64,000 nucleotides of DNA from Allochromatium tepidum (GTDB taxonomy: Bacteria > Pseudomonadota > Gammaproteobacteria > Chromatiales > Chromatiaceae), in the NCBI RefSeq assembly GCF_018409545.1, contig NZ_AP024563.1, positions 850,501 to 914,500 on the forward strand, written 5' to 3'. Position numbers and translations under genes: made by a program. This document shows, one piece after another, positions 15,857 through 24,392 of the stretch; position 1 is the first letter of the stretch, and each line of letters opens with the position of its first letter. The notes under the pieces are model-generated. The model made no database searches. It was not told the DNA's origin and saw only the letters and a program-made list of their open reading frames with translations.

Positions 15857-16342
15857 TCAGGGCAGCTGGCGAATAGCTTCGATGGCCGTTTCGTAGCGTT
15901 GGCGCAGTTCTTCGGGCAGGCTGGAGTCCTTGGCGCCCTGGCAGCCGCCGGCCGCTTGCAGTCGCTCGACGAAGTCGTTTTCGAGTCGCGCCTGGACGCG
16001 GCGGTAGCTGCGCTCGGGGAAGAAATCGTCCTGGACTGTGAGCACGGTCGTGCGTAGCTTGCCGACGATGAGTTTATTGAGGTTCTCGGTTCGTCGACCC
16101 GAGCCGTCGCCCCGGCAGCGGCTGTGATAGGCGTCGAGGTCGGCGGCGGCTGTGACCGCCTCGACCAGCAGCGACTGGGTCTCGGCGTCGAGCGCCGACC
16201 GGGCCATGACCGCCGGCAGGGCGAGCAGGCCGCCGATCAGCAGCAGCCCGATGAGGTGTGTCCCCCAGGGACGTGGCCGATCGGTAGAGGAGAGGGGGCT
16301 GGATGTCTGGGTGTCGGCTTCGCGTCGCACGATGATCCTCAA
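15857..16342 (-). CDS. Hypothetical membrane-anchored or secreted protein
   Basis: I do not recognise this 161-residue protein. After a basic N-terminus it has one hydrophobic segment (HLIGLLLIGGLLALPAVM), then a helical extracytoplasmic domain with paired cysteines (YHSRCRGDG and QAAGGCQGAK) that could form a disulfide in the periplasm. Its TTG start overlaps the stop of the SDR gene as TTGA, indicating translational coupling; a GTG five codons on is an alternative. No catalytic motif is visible. The partnership with the SDR gene is inferred only from the overlap. Confidence 0.7.
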   Translation of the reverse strand: MRIIVRREADTQTSSPLSSTDRPRPWGTHLIGLLLIGGLLALPAVMARSALDAETQSLLVEAVTAAADLDAYHSRCRGDGSGRRTENLNKLIVGKLRTTVLTVQDDFFPERSYRRVQARLENDFVERLQAAGGCQGAKDSSLPEELRQRYETAIEAIRQLP

Positions 16343-17052
16343 CTGCGTCCGTATACGGGAATGGCCGCCCCGGTGATGCCGCGCGACAGATCCGAGGCCA
16401 GAAAGACGATGACGTCGGCCAGGGCGTCGAGTCCGACCCAGTTGGAGTGATCCTGGTCGGGCATGGCCGCGCGGTTCTGGGGCGTGTCCAGTGTGCCTGG
16501 CAGGACGCAGTTTACCCGGATTCCGCTCGATTTGAGTTCATCGGCGAGCGTTTCGGTGAGGGTGACGACGGCGGCCTTGGAGATGCAGTAAGGCCCCATG
16601 TGCCCGACGCCGCGCAGGGCCGCGCGTGCGGCGACGTTGATGATGGCGCCCTGACCGGCCGTCAGGAGCTTCGGCACGACCGCGCGCGCGCAGTGGAAGG
16701 CGGTGCGGGCGTTGAGGTCGAGCATGGCGTCCCACTCGGCCTCGGTCGTGTCCCGGATCGCCGGTCCCATGCTGAAGCCGCCGGCGATGTTGGCCAGTCC
16801 ATGGATGGCGCCGAACCGGCTTGCGACCTGCTCAACCATGACCGTGACCTGCTCCGGGTCGAGCAGGTCGACGCTCAGTGCCAGCGAGTCGGCACCGGCG
16901 GGTAACGCCGTCTGGGTGCGGCGTAGCGCCTCTGGATCGCGCCCGATCAGGGCCAGACGCGCCCCCTGAGCCGCGAAGGCGCACGCCGTGGCGGCCCCCA
17001 GGTTGCCCGAGGCGCCGGTGATGAGAATGGTCTTGTCTTTGAGATCGCGCAT
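16339..17052 (-). CDS. SDR family oxidoreductase
   Basis: A 237-residue Rossmann-fold enzyme with the NAD(P)-binding TGASGNLG, the NVAARAALRG segment and the catalytic Y-x3-K (YCISKAAVV). The position normally held by the catalytic serine is alanine/arginine (INVAARAAL), as in relatives of dihydropteridine reductase, so activity may differ from classical alcohol dehydrogenases. The C-terminal SDLSRGITGAAIPVYG closes the fold. The ATG at 17052 matches the family N-terminus; the open frame reaches further to 17136 without family similarity. Substrate unknown. Confidence 0.88.
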   Translation of the reverse strand: MRDLKDKTILITGASGNLGAATACAFAAQGARLALIGRDPEALRRTQTALPAGADSLALSVDLLDPEQVTVMVEQVASRFGAIHGLANIAGGFSMGPAIRDTTEAEWDAMLDLNARTAFHCARAVVPKLLTAGQGAIINVAARAALRGVGHMGPYCISKAAVVTLTETLADELKSSGIRVNCVLPGTLDTPQNRAAMPDQDHSNWVGLDALADVIVFLASDLSRGITGAAIPVYGRS

Positions 17053-17339
17053 GTCGTCGAATCCTGGCTGTAGGTTGCGTGAAGTTCGCCGAATGGTCGG
17101 TCGATGCTGGCTCGACAGTCGGCACTGGCGCGCCATCGAGCGATTGCCGAGTCATGCGAGTCCGGCCGCTTGTCTGTATGATTGGGGCCTGAGCATGGAT
17201 TGCGCACCGGACCCCAGGTCATCGGCCTGGTCGTGCCCCCAGTCGGGATATCGGGGCTTCTCTTCGCTAGATCCATCCATGGGGGTGAGGCCGTGTCGAA
17301 CTGGAGACCCGCAGGGCAGGTCGTCTCGCGGAGGAGCGG

Positions 17340-18527
17340 ATGATCGAACTGTTCTTTCTGCTCCTGCCCGTAGCGGCGGCCTCGGGGTGGTGGCTGGCGC
17401 GCCGCGATCTGCGCCGCAAGATCGATGTCTTGCCGGCGGCGCATCCGGATTTTCTGCGCGGCCTGAATTATCTGCTCGAAGAACAGCCGGACAAGGCCAT
17501 CGATCTCTTTCTGCGACTCACCGAGGTCGACAGCGAGACGGCCGAGACGCATCTGGCGCTCGGCAGTCTGTTCCGGCGTCGCGGCGAAGTCGATCGCGCC
17601 ATTCGCATCCATCGGAATCTGATCGAGCGGCGGCATCTCGGTCAGGAACTGCGCGGTTTCGCGCTCTTCGAGCTGGGGCAGGACTACATGAGCGCCGGGC
17701 TGCTTGATCGCGCCGAGACGCTGTTCGAGGAACTCGTCGGGCTGGGGCTGCACAGTCAGCGCGCGCTTCAGGCGTTGCGCGAGATCTACCAGCGCGAGCG
17801 CGACTGGAGCCGCTGTCTGGAGGTGGCCGCCCAGCTCGAGGCCCTGACCGGGCAGCGCCTCACGGTCGAGATCGCGCACTATCATTGCGAGCTGGCCGAG
17901 GAGGCGCGGCGGCGACAGGATGCGGCGGGCGCACGCGAGCAGCTGAGCCGGGCACGGGGCATCCAGTCCGACTGTGTTCGCGCGACCATGCTGGAAGGCT
18001 TCATGGCGCTGGAGGAGGGCGATGTCGCGGGGGCGGCCGCGCTCTTCAAGCGCGTCGCCGAGCGTGGAGCGACCTACGTCCCCGAGATCCTGCCGGCCCT
18101 GATCGAGTCCATGGAGCGGCTGGGCGAGGACGTGATCGCGCAACTCGAGACCCTGGCCGCCGGTCGAGCCGGTCCGCACCTGATGCTGGCGCTCGGCGAG
18201 CGCGTGGAGCAGGCACGCGGTTCCGCGGCGGCCCTGGATCTGCTGGCCGACTATCTGGCGTGCTGGGCCGATCTGGCGGTGCTGGAGCGCTTCCTCGATC
18301 TGCGCGCGCGCGAATCGAGTCCGGATGGACGTGCGCACCGCTATGCGCGGGTCGCGCTCGGCGTGGCGCGTCATCTGTTGCAGCGCCAGTCCGTCTATCA
18401 GTGCGAGCAGTGCGGGTTCCAGGCACGTTCGCTGCATTGGCAGTGTCCGAGCTGCCGCAACTGGGGCACGGTCGTCGCCGTGCTGCCCGACCCCATCCAG
18501 GGCGAGGCGACACGTCCGCCGGTCTGA
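17340..18527 (+). CDS. lapB: Lipopolysaccharide assembly protein B (TPR plus rubredoxin-like domain)
   Basis: LapB (YciM) governs LPS synthesis by presenting LpxC to FtsH at the inner membrane. The 395-residue protein starts with a transmembrane helix (MIELFFLLLPVAAASGWWLA), followed by the family block FLRGLNYLLEEQPDKAIDLF, a row of TPR helices, and a C-terminal zinc ribbon (YQCEQCGFQ and WQCPSCRNWGT). The order lapB-pyrF is the same as in E. coli, but the usual lapA is not present upstream. A GAGGAG ribosome site precedes the ATG. Intact and confidently assigned. Confidence 0.95.
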   Translation: MIELFFLLLPVAAASGWWLARRDLRRKIDVLPAAHPDFLRGLNYLLEEQPDKAIDLFLRLTEVDSETAETHLALGSLFRRRGEVDRAIRIHRNLIERRHLGQELRGFALFELGQDYMSAGLLDRAETLFEELVGLGLHSQRALQALREIYQRERDWSRCLEVAAQLEALTGQRLTVEIAHYHCELAEEARRRQDAAGAREQLSRARGIQSDCVRATMLEGFMALEEGDVAGAAALFKRVAERGATYVPEILPALIESMERLGEDVIAQLETLAAGRAGPHLMLALGERVEQARGSAAALDLLADYLACWADLAVLERFLDLRARESSPDGRAHRYARVALGVARHLLQRQSVYQCEQCGFQARSLHWQCPSCRNWGTVVAVLPDPIQGEATRPPV

Positions 18528-18584
18528 ACCTCGGCGGCCGGCTCCCGACCACAACCCATTCACTCTAGAGACCATCGAAGATCC

Positions 18585-19295
18585 GTGACACAGGTCAAAC
18601 CCATCATCGTCGCCCTCGATTTCGCCAGTGAACAGCCGGCCCTGGCGCTGGCCGAGCGGCTCGATCCGGCGCGCTGTCGGCTGAAGGTCGGCAAGGAGCT
18701 CTTCACCCGGCTCGGACCGGCCTTCGTCGAACGGCTCCAGCGTCTGGGCTTCGAGATCTTTCTCGACCTCAAGTTCCACGACATCCCCAACACGGTCGCG
18801 GCCGCCTGCGCGGCCGCGGCGGATCTGGGGGTGTGGATGGTCAATGTCCATGCCTCGGGCGGACGCGCCATGCTGGAGGCGGCGCGCGAACGTCTGAGCC
18901 GGTACGAGCGTCCGCCGCTGCTGATCGGGGTGACGGTGCTGACCAGTCTCGATCGCGCGGATCTGGACGCCATCGGCTGTCCCGGCGAGCCGCGCGAGCG
19001 TGTCCTGGCGCTGGCGAGTCTGGCCCATGAGGCAGGGCTGGACGGCATCGTCTGCTCGCCGCTGGAGGCCACACCGGTGCGCGCGGCGCTGGGCCGGGAC
19101 TTCCGGCTGGTGACTCCGGGCGTGCGTCCGGCGGGCTCAGCGAGCGGCGACCAGAAGCGCGTCATGACCCCCGCCGAGGCCCTGGCCGCCGGCGCCGACT
19201 ATCTGGTGATCGGGCGTCCCATCACACAGGCACCCGACCCGCTATCCGTGATCGACGAGATCGATCGCTCTTGTAAGAACATTCTGGAGAATTGA
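18585..19295 (+). CDS. pyrF: Orotidine 5'-phosphate decarboxylase
   Basis: Last step of UMP synthesis. The 236-residue TIM barrel begins [20 protein letters not shown] and contains the catalytic array [10 protein letters not shown], where aspartate and lysine residues act without cofactor, and the phosphate-binding end VTPGVRPAG with VIGRPI. The start is GTG at 18585, 57 bases after lapB, with only a weak ribosome site, which fits translation from a lapB-pyrF-galU operon. Intact. Confidence 0.97.
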   Translation: MTQVKPIIVALDFASEQPALALAERLDPARCRLKVGKELFTRLGPAFVERLQRLGFEIFLDLKFHDIPNTVAAACAAAADLGVWMVNVHASGGRAMLEAARERLSRYERPPLLIGVTVLTSLDRADLDAIGCPGEPRERVLALASLAHEAGLDGIVCSPLEATPVRAALGRDFRLVTPGVRPAGSASGDQKRVMTPAEALAAGADYLVIGRPITQAPDPLSVIDEIDRSCKNILEN

Positions 19296-19298
19296 CAG

Positions 19299-20180
19299 AT
19301 GGCCAAGGTTCGCAAGGCGGTATTTCCAGTCGCCGGCATGGGCACACGCTTCCTGCCGGCGACCAAGGCCAGTCCCAAGGAAATGCTGCCCATCGTCGAC
19401 AAACCCCTGATCCAGTACGCCGCCGAGGAGGCCGAGGCCGGCGGCGCCGATCAGCTGGTCTTCATCACCGGGCGCAACAAGCGCTCGATCGAGGATCACT
19501 TCGACACCGCCTATGAGCTCGAATCCGAGCTGGAACGCGCCGGCAAGGACAAGCTGCTCGACATCGTGCGCAATGTCCTGCCCGGATCGGCGTCCTGTAT
19601 CTATGTACGTCAGGCCGTCGCGCTCGGGCTGGGTCATGCGGTGCTCTGCGCCAAGCCGGTGGTCGGTGACGAGCCGTTCGCGGTGCTGCTGGCTGACGAC
19701 CTCATCCGCTCCAGCGGCAAGGGCGTGGTCGAACAGATGGCCGAGGTCCACGCCCGCCACGGTTGCAGCGTGCTGAGCGTCCAGGAGGTGCCGCGCGAGG
19801 AGACCAACAAATACGGTATCGTCCAGGTCGAAACGGACGCCGACGGCACCATGCGCGTGGTCTCCATCGTCGAGAAGCCGAATCCGGCCGACGCGCCCTC
19901 CAATCTGGCCGTGGTCGGGCGCTATCTGCTCACGCCGCGCATCTTCGACAAGCTCGAACGCACCGGCAAGGGCGCCGGCGGCGAGATCCAGTTGACCGAC
20001 GGCATCTCGGATCTGCTCCAGGACGAGCCCGTGATCGCCCATCCCTTCGAGGGCAAGCGCTACGACTGCGGCAGCAAGCTCGGCTATCTGGAGGCCACGG
20101 TGGAATACGCCCTGGCGCATCCCGAACTCGGCGCGCGTTTCGCGGCCTATCTGCACGCGCTCAAAGACGAGCCGGCTTAG
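19299..20180 (+). CDS. galU: UTP--glucose-1-phosphate uridylyltransferase
   Basis: It makes UDP-glucose for LPS, exopolysaccharide and glycogen precursors. The nucleotide-binding loop [20 protein letters not shown] is intact, followed by LADDLI (metal/nucleotide aspartates), EKP and the C-terminal [19 protein letters not shown]. The 293-residue length is normal. It begins 4 bases after pyrF, so translation is probably coupled and UMP and UDP-glucose synthesis are co-expressed, together with LPS control by lapB. A long inverted repeat follows the stop. Confidence 0.96.
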   Translation: MAKVRKAVFPVAGMGTRFLPATKASPKEMLPIVDKPLIQYAAEEAEAGGADQLVFITGRNKRSIEDHFDTAYELESELERAGKDKLLDIVRNVLPGSASCIYVRQAVALGLGHAVLCAKPVVGDEPFAVLLADDLIRSSGKGVVEQMAEVHARHGCSVLSVQEVPREETNKYGIVQVETDADGTMRVVSIVEKPNPADAPSNLAVVGRYLLTPRIFDKLERTGKGAGGEIQLTDGISDLLQDEPVIAHPFEGKRYDCGSKLGYLEATVEYALAHPELGARFAAYLHALKDEPA

Positions 20181-20199
20181 GCCGTATCGCCTTGACGCT

Positions 20200-20233
20200 C
20201 CTCTCCCCAACCGCTCTCCGGTGTGGGGAGAGG
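20200..20233 (+). terminator. Inverted repeat after galU
   Basis: CCTCTCCCCA (20200-20209) pairs perfectly with TGGGGAGAGG (20224-20233) around a 14-base loop. It is 20 bases past the galU stop and closes the lapB-pyrF-galU operon. There is no U tract, so it may be a dispersed palindromic repeat acting as an RNA end or transcription barrier. Confidence 0.5.
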
Positions 20234-20273
20234 GGCCAAGACGGATCATCGCTGAACAGTATCGGGCACCGCG

Positions 20274-20941
20274 ATGTCGAACGCCTCGCTCTGGTGTATT
20301 CCAGCCGACACCGCCGAACACTATCGGTCCAGCAAGGATATGCCGGCGTTCGCCGTCAGCCGGCGTATCGCCGCGCATCCGCGCCTGAGCGAGTTCCTGG
20401 GCGGCAATCCGCTGCGACTCCTGGACACCAATCATCGCAACCATGCCGCTTTCATGGTCGAGGTCTTCATCGCCAACGACCCCCGTCTGCTGGAGGACGC
20501 GCTGCCCTGGGTCTATTCGGCTTATCACAATCAGGGTATTGCGTTCGACTACTTCGCCGCCGAACTGGAGACCTGGATCGCGGTCATCGGCGAGACGCTG
20601 CCGCCCGAGGACGCGGCGGCCATCCTGCCGGTCTATCGCTGGATGCTCGACGCCCATCCGCGTTCCATCGAGCGCGCGCTTCGGTATCAGGCCCGGCGCC
20701 TGCCGGTGTCCGAGGTCTGGCAGCGCGATTACGACTTCATCCTGGAGCATCTCTTCCAGGGCGACTATCCGGTGGTCATCCGCCATTGTCGCGGCCTGAT
20801 GCAACGCGGGATGTCCTATGCGCAGGTGCTGCGCGAACTCTTCTATCCGGCCATGGTGGAAGTGGGTGCACGCTGGGAGACCGGCGAGTTCTCGGTCGAC
20901 ATGGAGCATCAGACCACGGCCATGGTCTATGGCATCCTGTT
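20274..20941 (+). pseudogene. Cobalamin-binding sensor protein, 5' part (split by IS607 element)
   Basis: The first 222 codons encode a helical cap domain of the B12-binding type; the tell-tale motif is ARWETGEFSVDMEHQTTAM, seen before cobalamin-binding domains of methionine synthase and CarH-like sensors. The frame then enters the transposon and stops at 20954. Joining bases to 20941 with 23016 onward restores an open frame of exactly 365 codons, including CTG-TTG-CTC at the junction. The original protein of 364 residues would have sensed cobalamin, possibly light or redox state through it, and sits in an operon with a diguanylate cyclase. It lacks a DNA-binding domain. Confidence 0.85.
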
Positions 20942-20942
20942 C

Positions 20943-22340
20943 CTAAAAACCTAAACAAAGTTGCTTATGGTGGTTTTTAAGTGATTCGCTCTCCGTTGAT
21001 AGCGCCCTGGTGGGCGAGCAACTGGAGTCCGGGTTGAGCAGTCCCAACCGGAGGCGCTCGGTCCGTGCCTGCAAGATCGCCTTGACCCGCTGGAACGGCG
21101 TGAACCGCTCGATGTCCGGGTCGGACAACCGTGTCAGCACGTTGCGCGCAGCGTTCTGGTCCGCGTCCAACACAACCCCGTCGGAACAGTAAAACCGATC
21201 CCCTTGCCGCTTGCCGTCGAGACAACCGGTTCGGGAATCCATTTGCGATGTGTAAGCCGGATTAACGAGAACGACCGTCGAACCTCGACGGCGTGAAACG
21301 CTGTCAAGCGCTTCGGCAATGACGCCTTTCGTCCAGGCGGCGAGCCTGCGATTGACGTTCTTGCCGAAGGACTTGCCGGACATGGGGGCGGTTAAATCTT
21401 CTGCGGCGATCACCGCTGCTTTGTCCACGATCTTGTGGATCGCCTGAAACACTGTGTCGCGGATGCGCGCCTGGGTCTGGTCCATCTGCCGATCGAGCTT
21501 CCGGCGCCCGAGGTTGAAGTGGCGGATGTGCTCGCGCTTGCGCGGGTTGCGGGTGCGATTGGCGATGGCGCGCAGTTTGGATCGGCGTTGGTACTTGGCT
21601 TTGAGCTTGTCGGAGGCGTCGGTGAGGAGCGCGCCCAATTCCCGGCCATGGTGCTCGCCATCGGAATCGACCAACACCTCGGAGTAGCCCTTGTCGACGC
21701 CAAGGGTGCGCGCGCCACAGTCGTGCTTGACCTCGGCTTCAATCGTGTAGTGGACTTCGAGACCCACGTCCTTGAGGATGATCCGCAGGGTGCCGGTCGG
21801 CTCGGCCGTGGTATTGAGCGGAATGGCGATCCGTTGGCCTTTCTCCAGTCCGGGGATCTTGATCCAGGCGCGCCCACCCAGTTGGAAGGTGGTGTAGTTA
21901 TCGGAACGCACGATGATTTGGTTGTGCGTGTGGTTGTGTCCGCGCTTCCATTCCCGGCGCATGATCCGGCGCAGATAGGGATCGCCGGTCCAGCCCCGGC
22001 CCTTGAGGGCGGCGAACAGGCGTTGTTGTTCGGCCTTATCCTGGGTGTGCCGCCGGATCGAGCGGCGCGCCTTGACCTTAGCCGCTTCCATGTTGGCCGT
22101 GATGTCGCCCTTGGCGTCGCGCAGGGTTTCTTTCCAGGCGTTGGCCGAGACCGGAAAGGCGCGGCCTTCGCTCAACCAGGCATCGCGAATCCGGCGATCC
22201 GACAGGCCCACGCCACTGATCGACCCAAACCGCTGCCAAACCTCGGAGCGCACCTGACCGAGACGGCGCGCCTGTTCGCGCAGGGCCGCGAGCTTGCCTG
22301 GGTTCGGGCGCTTGGCGTGCAGAATGCGCGTGACTTTCAT
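20943..22340 (-). CDS. tnpB: TnpB RNA-guided nuclease of IS607 element
   Basis: A 465-residue TnpB, ancestor type of Cas12. The RuvC residues are visible as TLGVDKGYSEVLVDSDG (Asp), VIAAEDLTAPMSG (Glu) and VLDADQNAARNVLTR (Asp). The zinc ribbon that normally has two CxxC pairs is degenerate: TSQMDSRTGCLDG replaces the first and FYCSDG the second. In known systems the guide RNA comes from the 3' end of the element, so here it would cover the left edge of the element, with its guide taken from the disrupted gene just left of 20942. Its start overlaps the tnpA stop by ATGA. Confidence 0.9.
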   Translation of the reverse strand: MKVTRILHAKRPNPGKLAALREQARRLGQVRSEVWQRFGSISGVGLSDRRIRDAWLSEGRAFPVSANAWKETLRDAKGDITANMEAAKVKARRSIRRHTQDKAEQQRLFAALKGRGWTGDPYLRRIMRREWKRGHNHTHNQIIVRSDNYTTFQLGGRAWIKIPGLEKGQRIAIPLNTTAEPTGTLRIILKDVGLEVHYTIEAEVKHDCGARTLGVDKGYSEVLVDSDGEHHGRELGALLTDASDKLKAKYQRRSKLRAIANRTRNPRKREHIRHFNLGRRKLDRQMDQTQARIRDTVFQAIHKIVDKAAVIAAEDLTAPMSGKSFGKNVNRRLAAWTKGVIAEALDSVSRRRGSTVVLVNPAYTSQMDSRTGCLDGKRQGDRFYCSDGVVLDADQNAARNVLTRLSDPDIERFTPFQRVKAILQARTERLRLGLLNPDSSCSPTRALSTESESLKNHHKQLCLGF

Positions 22341-22966
22341 TCACACAGATCCTTTGGCTGATGGAGCGACAGCCCCGCAAAATCCTCCTTGATGGACTGT
22401 TTATACTTGCGCATCCCGTGCAGCCGACAACTAAAGGTATGGACGATCGCCATCAGGTCTTCGACCATCTCTTGCTCAGGCGAGAGCGATTCCTGGTTGA
22501 CCACGACGATCTCGCAGCCGTTTTCGGCGGCGATGTGGGCGAAGAAATCGAAACCAAAGCGCATTAAGCGGTCTTTATGGGCAATCAGTAGTTGGCGTAC
22601 GTCCCCACGCAGGATGCGATCGACCAGTGCAAGAAAGCGCTTGCGCTTGAAGTTCATCCCGCCGCCGATCTCTTGGATCCATTCATCGACCGCGATCCCC
22701 GCGCCCAGACAGTAAGCCTCCATCGCCCGCACCTGCGAGGCGAGATCGTCTTTTTGCCCGGCACTCGACACGCGGCAGTAGACCACCACGTCGCGCGTCT
22801 TCGGTGCCCCACCCAGCATCAAACGCACGTCGGACTCATCGAAATACCGATGCCCCGACGGCAGCCGCTTGGCTTGCAGCTTCCCTTCAGCTTCCCAGCG
22901 CCGGATCGTCTGTGGCGACCGCCCAAGGCGTTTGGCAAACTCGCCAATGCTGTATTGCTTGCTCAT
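22337..22966 (-). CDS. tnpA: TnpA serine recombinase of IS607 element
   Basis: The 209-residue transposase has the IS607 plan: an N-terminal MerR-like helix-turn-helix (IGEFAKRLGRSPQTIRRWEA, then RYFDESDVRLML) joined to a serine-recombinase domain with the nucleophile in VYCRVSSAGQKDDLASQ and the arginine-rich LIAHKDRLMRFGFDF. It catalyses excision and insertion through covalent serine intermediates. A strong promoter ends so close to the ATG that the transcript would be almost leaderless. It is complete and shows no damage. Confidence 0.93.
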   Translation of the reverse strand: MSKQYSIGEFAKRLGRSPQTIRRWEAEGKLQAKRLPSGHRYFDESDVRLMLGGAPKTRDVVVYCRVSSAGQKDDLASQVRAMEAYCLGAGIAVDEWIQEIGGGMNFKRKRFLALVDRILRGDVRQLLIAHKDRLMRFGFDFFAHIAAENGCEIVVVNQESLSPEQEMVEDLMAIVHTFSCRLHGMRKYKQSIKEDFAGLSLHQPKDLCE

Positions 22967-22974
22967 AGCAAGAA

Positions 22975-23002
22975 ATTATAGATAACTTTGATAACAAATC
23001 AA
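22975..23002 (-). promoter_or_regulatory. Sigma-70 promoter of tnpA inside the right end of the IS
   Basis: On the minus strand TTGATT (23002-22997), 16 bases, then TATAAT (22980-22975). The ATG at 22966 is 8 bases after the -10, so RNA would start at or next to the start codon. The spacer contains the direct repeat GATAAC, likely a recombinase-binding site, so TnpA binding could repress its own promoter. Confidence 0.6.
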
Positions 23003-23015
23003 GGAACTGTTTTTT

Positions 23016-23442
23016 GCTCTCGGCGCTCTATTACGACCAGCCTTTTCCAGCGCTGAACCGGGGACGCGCCCTGGTCGCGCCCGTCTCCAACGAGTTCCAT
23101 GAACTGGGTGCCTGGATGCTGACCACCACGCTCGAACTCGACGGCTGGGAGGTCACACTGCTGGGCTGTGACACTACACCCGAGTCGCTGGTGGCCAGGG
23201 CGCTCGCCGAGCGTCCGAGATTCATCGCGCTGTCGGTGACGCTCGTCAGCAACGTGCAGGAGGCCAGACGCGCCGTGTCGGCCCTGCGCGCAGCCCTGGG
23301 GCCGGAGACGCCGCCGATCCTGGTCGGCGGCCAGGCTTTTATTGCAGCTCCCACGTTGGCGAAGACGGTGGGGGCGGATCTCTTTCTCGACAGCGTCGAG
23401 GCGCTGATCGACTGGGCACGTACACTGGAGATAGGCGGATGA
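23016..23442 (+). pseudogene. Cobalamin-binding sensor protein, 3' part
   Basis: This is the B12-binding domain cut off by the IS607 element. It reads SALYYDQPFPALNRGRALVA, PVSNEFHELGAWML (an ExHxxG version of the DxHxxG motif whose histidine ligates cobalt), ALSVTLVSNVQEARRA and ILVGGQAF. The open frame begins with TTG at 23014 inside the element edge, without ribosome site, so separate translation is doubtful. Its stop overlaps the start of the diguanylate cyclase gene (ATGA, 23439-23442), showing that the two were translationally coupled before the insertion. Confidence 0.85.
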
Positions 23443-24392
23443 CCCTGGTATCCCAAGATCGTTCGTTGCACCCCGATCTGGCGGCGGCCCTGCATGGGTA
23501 TGTCATGGACTCCGGGCGTCTGGTCGTCGTGGAGGTAGACCGGGACGGCGTGATCCTGGACGCCAACGTGGCCTTCCGGTCGCGGTTCGCCGGGTTCGCC
23601 AATGTGCGCGGCGAGCCGCTGGCGCGTTTCCTCGGCAACGGCAGCCGGCAGCCGGACATCGAGCCGGGCCTGCCGCATCGTCAGCCGGTGGCGCGGGTCT
23701 TCAAGACCGTCATGGGCGGTGAGAACTATCTGTTCCATGCCTATCCGCTGGGCGACAACGTGTTACTCATCGGCGAGCGGGCCGGCGCCGACGACAACGA
23801 CGTCATCGCGCGCATGGGCAACTTGACGCTGGAGATGTCGCGTCTGGTGCACGATCTGCGCAAGGCCAATCACGATCTGGAACAGGCCAATCGCCTGAAC
23901 GAGCAACTGGCCCGCACCGACAGCCTGACCCAGTTGCCCAATCGGCGCTATTTCATGGAGCGTCTGACTCAGGGCGTGGCCCAGGCCCAGACGCGCTCGC
24001 ATCCGCTGTCCGTGCTCATGATCGACCTGGATCACTTCAAGCGTGTCAACGACACCTTCGGGCACGCGGCCGGCGACCGGGTACTGATCGCCTTTGCCGA
24101 ACTGATGCGCGCTCAGGTGCGGCTCTCGGATCTGCCCGGTCGTCTGGGCGGCGAGGAGTTCGGGCTCTACATGTTCGATGCCGAACTCGAGGTGGCCATC
24201 TCGGTGGCCGAGCGTCTGCGCGCCAATGCCAATCTGATGCGCCCGCTCGAAACGGATTACCGGCCCAGCGTCAGCATCGGCGTGGCGACCCTGACTCCTG
24301 GCGAGGGGGCCGAGCAGTTGCTCAAGCGAGCCGACGACGGGCTCTATCGCGCCAAGGAGAGCGGACGCAATCGGGTGATGGCGGCGGCTTGA
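23439..24392 (+). CDS. Diguanylate cyclase with PAS-like input domain
   Basis: It synthesises c-di-GMP from two GTP. Residues ~25-125 form a PAS-like domain (GRLVVVEVDRDGVILDANVA), a short coiled coil follows (LVHDLRKANHDLEQANRLNE), and the GGDEF domain spans ~155-317 with DSLTQLPNRRYFMERLTQG, LMIDLDHFKRVNDTFGH and the active-site GGEEF. No product-inhibition RxxD is obvious just before it. It was co-translated with the cobalamin sensor now split by the transposon, so its regulation and perhaps its translation are disturbed. Its 3' end overlaps the convergent gluQ gene by 49 bases. Confidence 0.93.
   Translation: MTLVSQDRSLHPDLAAALHGYVMDSGRLVVVEVDRDGVILDANVAFRSRFAGFANVRGEPLARFLGNGSRQPDIEPGLPHRQPVARVFKTVMGGENYLFHAYPLGDNVLLIGERAGADDNDVIARMGNLTLEMSRLVHDLRKANHDLEQANRLNEQLARTDSLTQLPNRRYFMERLTQGVAQAQTRSHPLSVLMIDLDHFKRVNDTFGHAAGDRVLIAFAELMRAQVRLSDLPGRLGGEEFGLYMFDAELEVAISVAERLRANANLMRPLETDYRPSVSIGVATLTPGEGAEQLLKRADDGLYRAKESGRNRVMAAA

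Larger units (their letters stand above)
20942..23015. mobile_element. IS607 family insertion sequence (about 2.07 kb)
   Basis: The element carries tnpA (serine recombinase) and tnpB on the minus strand, overlapping by ATGA, which is the standard IS607 order. The boundaries were set by frame reconstruction: removing 20942-23015 rejoins the cobalamin-sensor gene perfectly (one or two bases of uncertainty because of T residues at the right junction). No target duplication is seen, as expected for serine-recombinase transposition. Short AAAAAC sequences occur near both ends in opposite orientation, and the right end has a GATAAC direct repeat (22981-22986 and 22990-22995). Both genes are complete, so the element may be active. 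Confidence 0.85.

Noticed and set aside
16947-19028. Minus-strand open frame of 693 codons
   Set aside because: Antisense to lapB and pyrF, both of which carry clear family motifs; its end merely reads the SDR gene in another frame.
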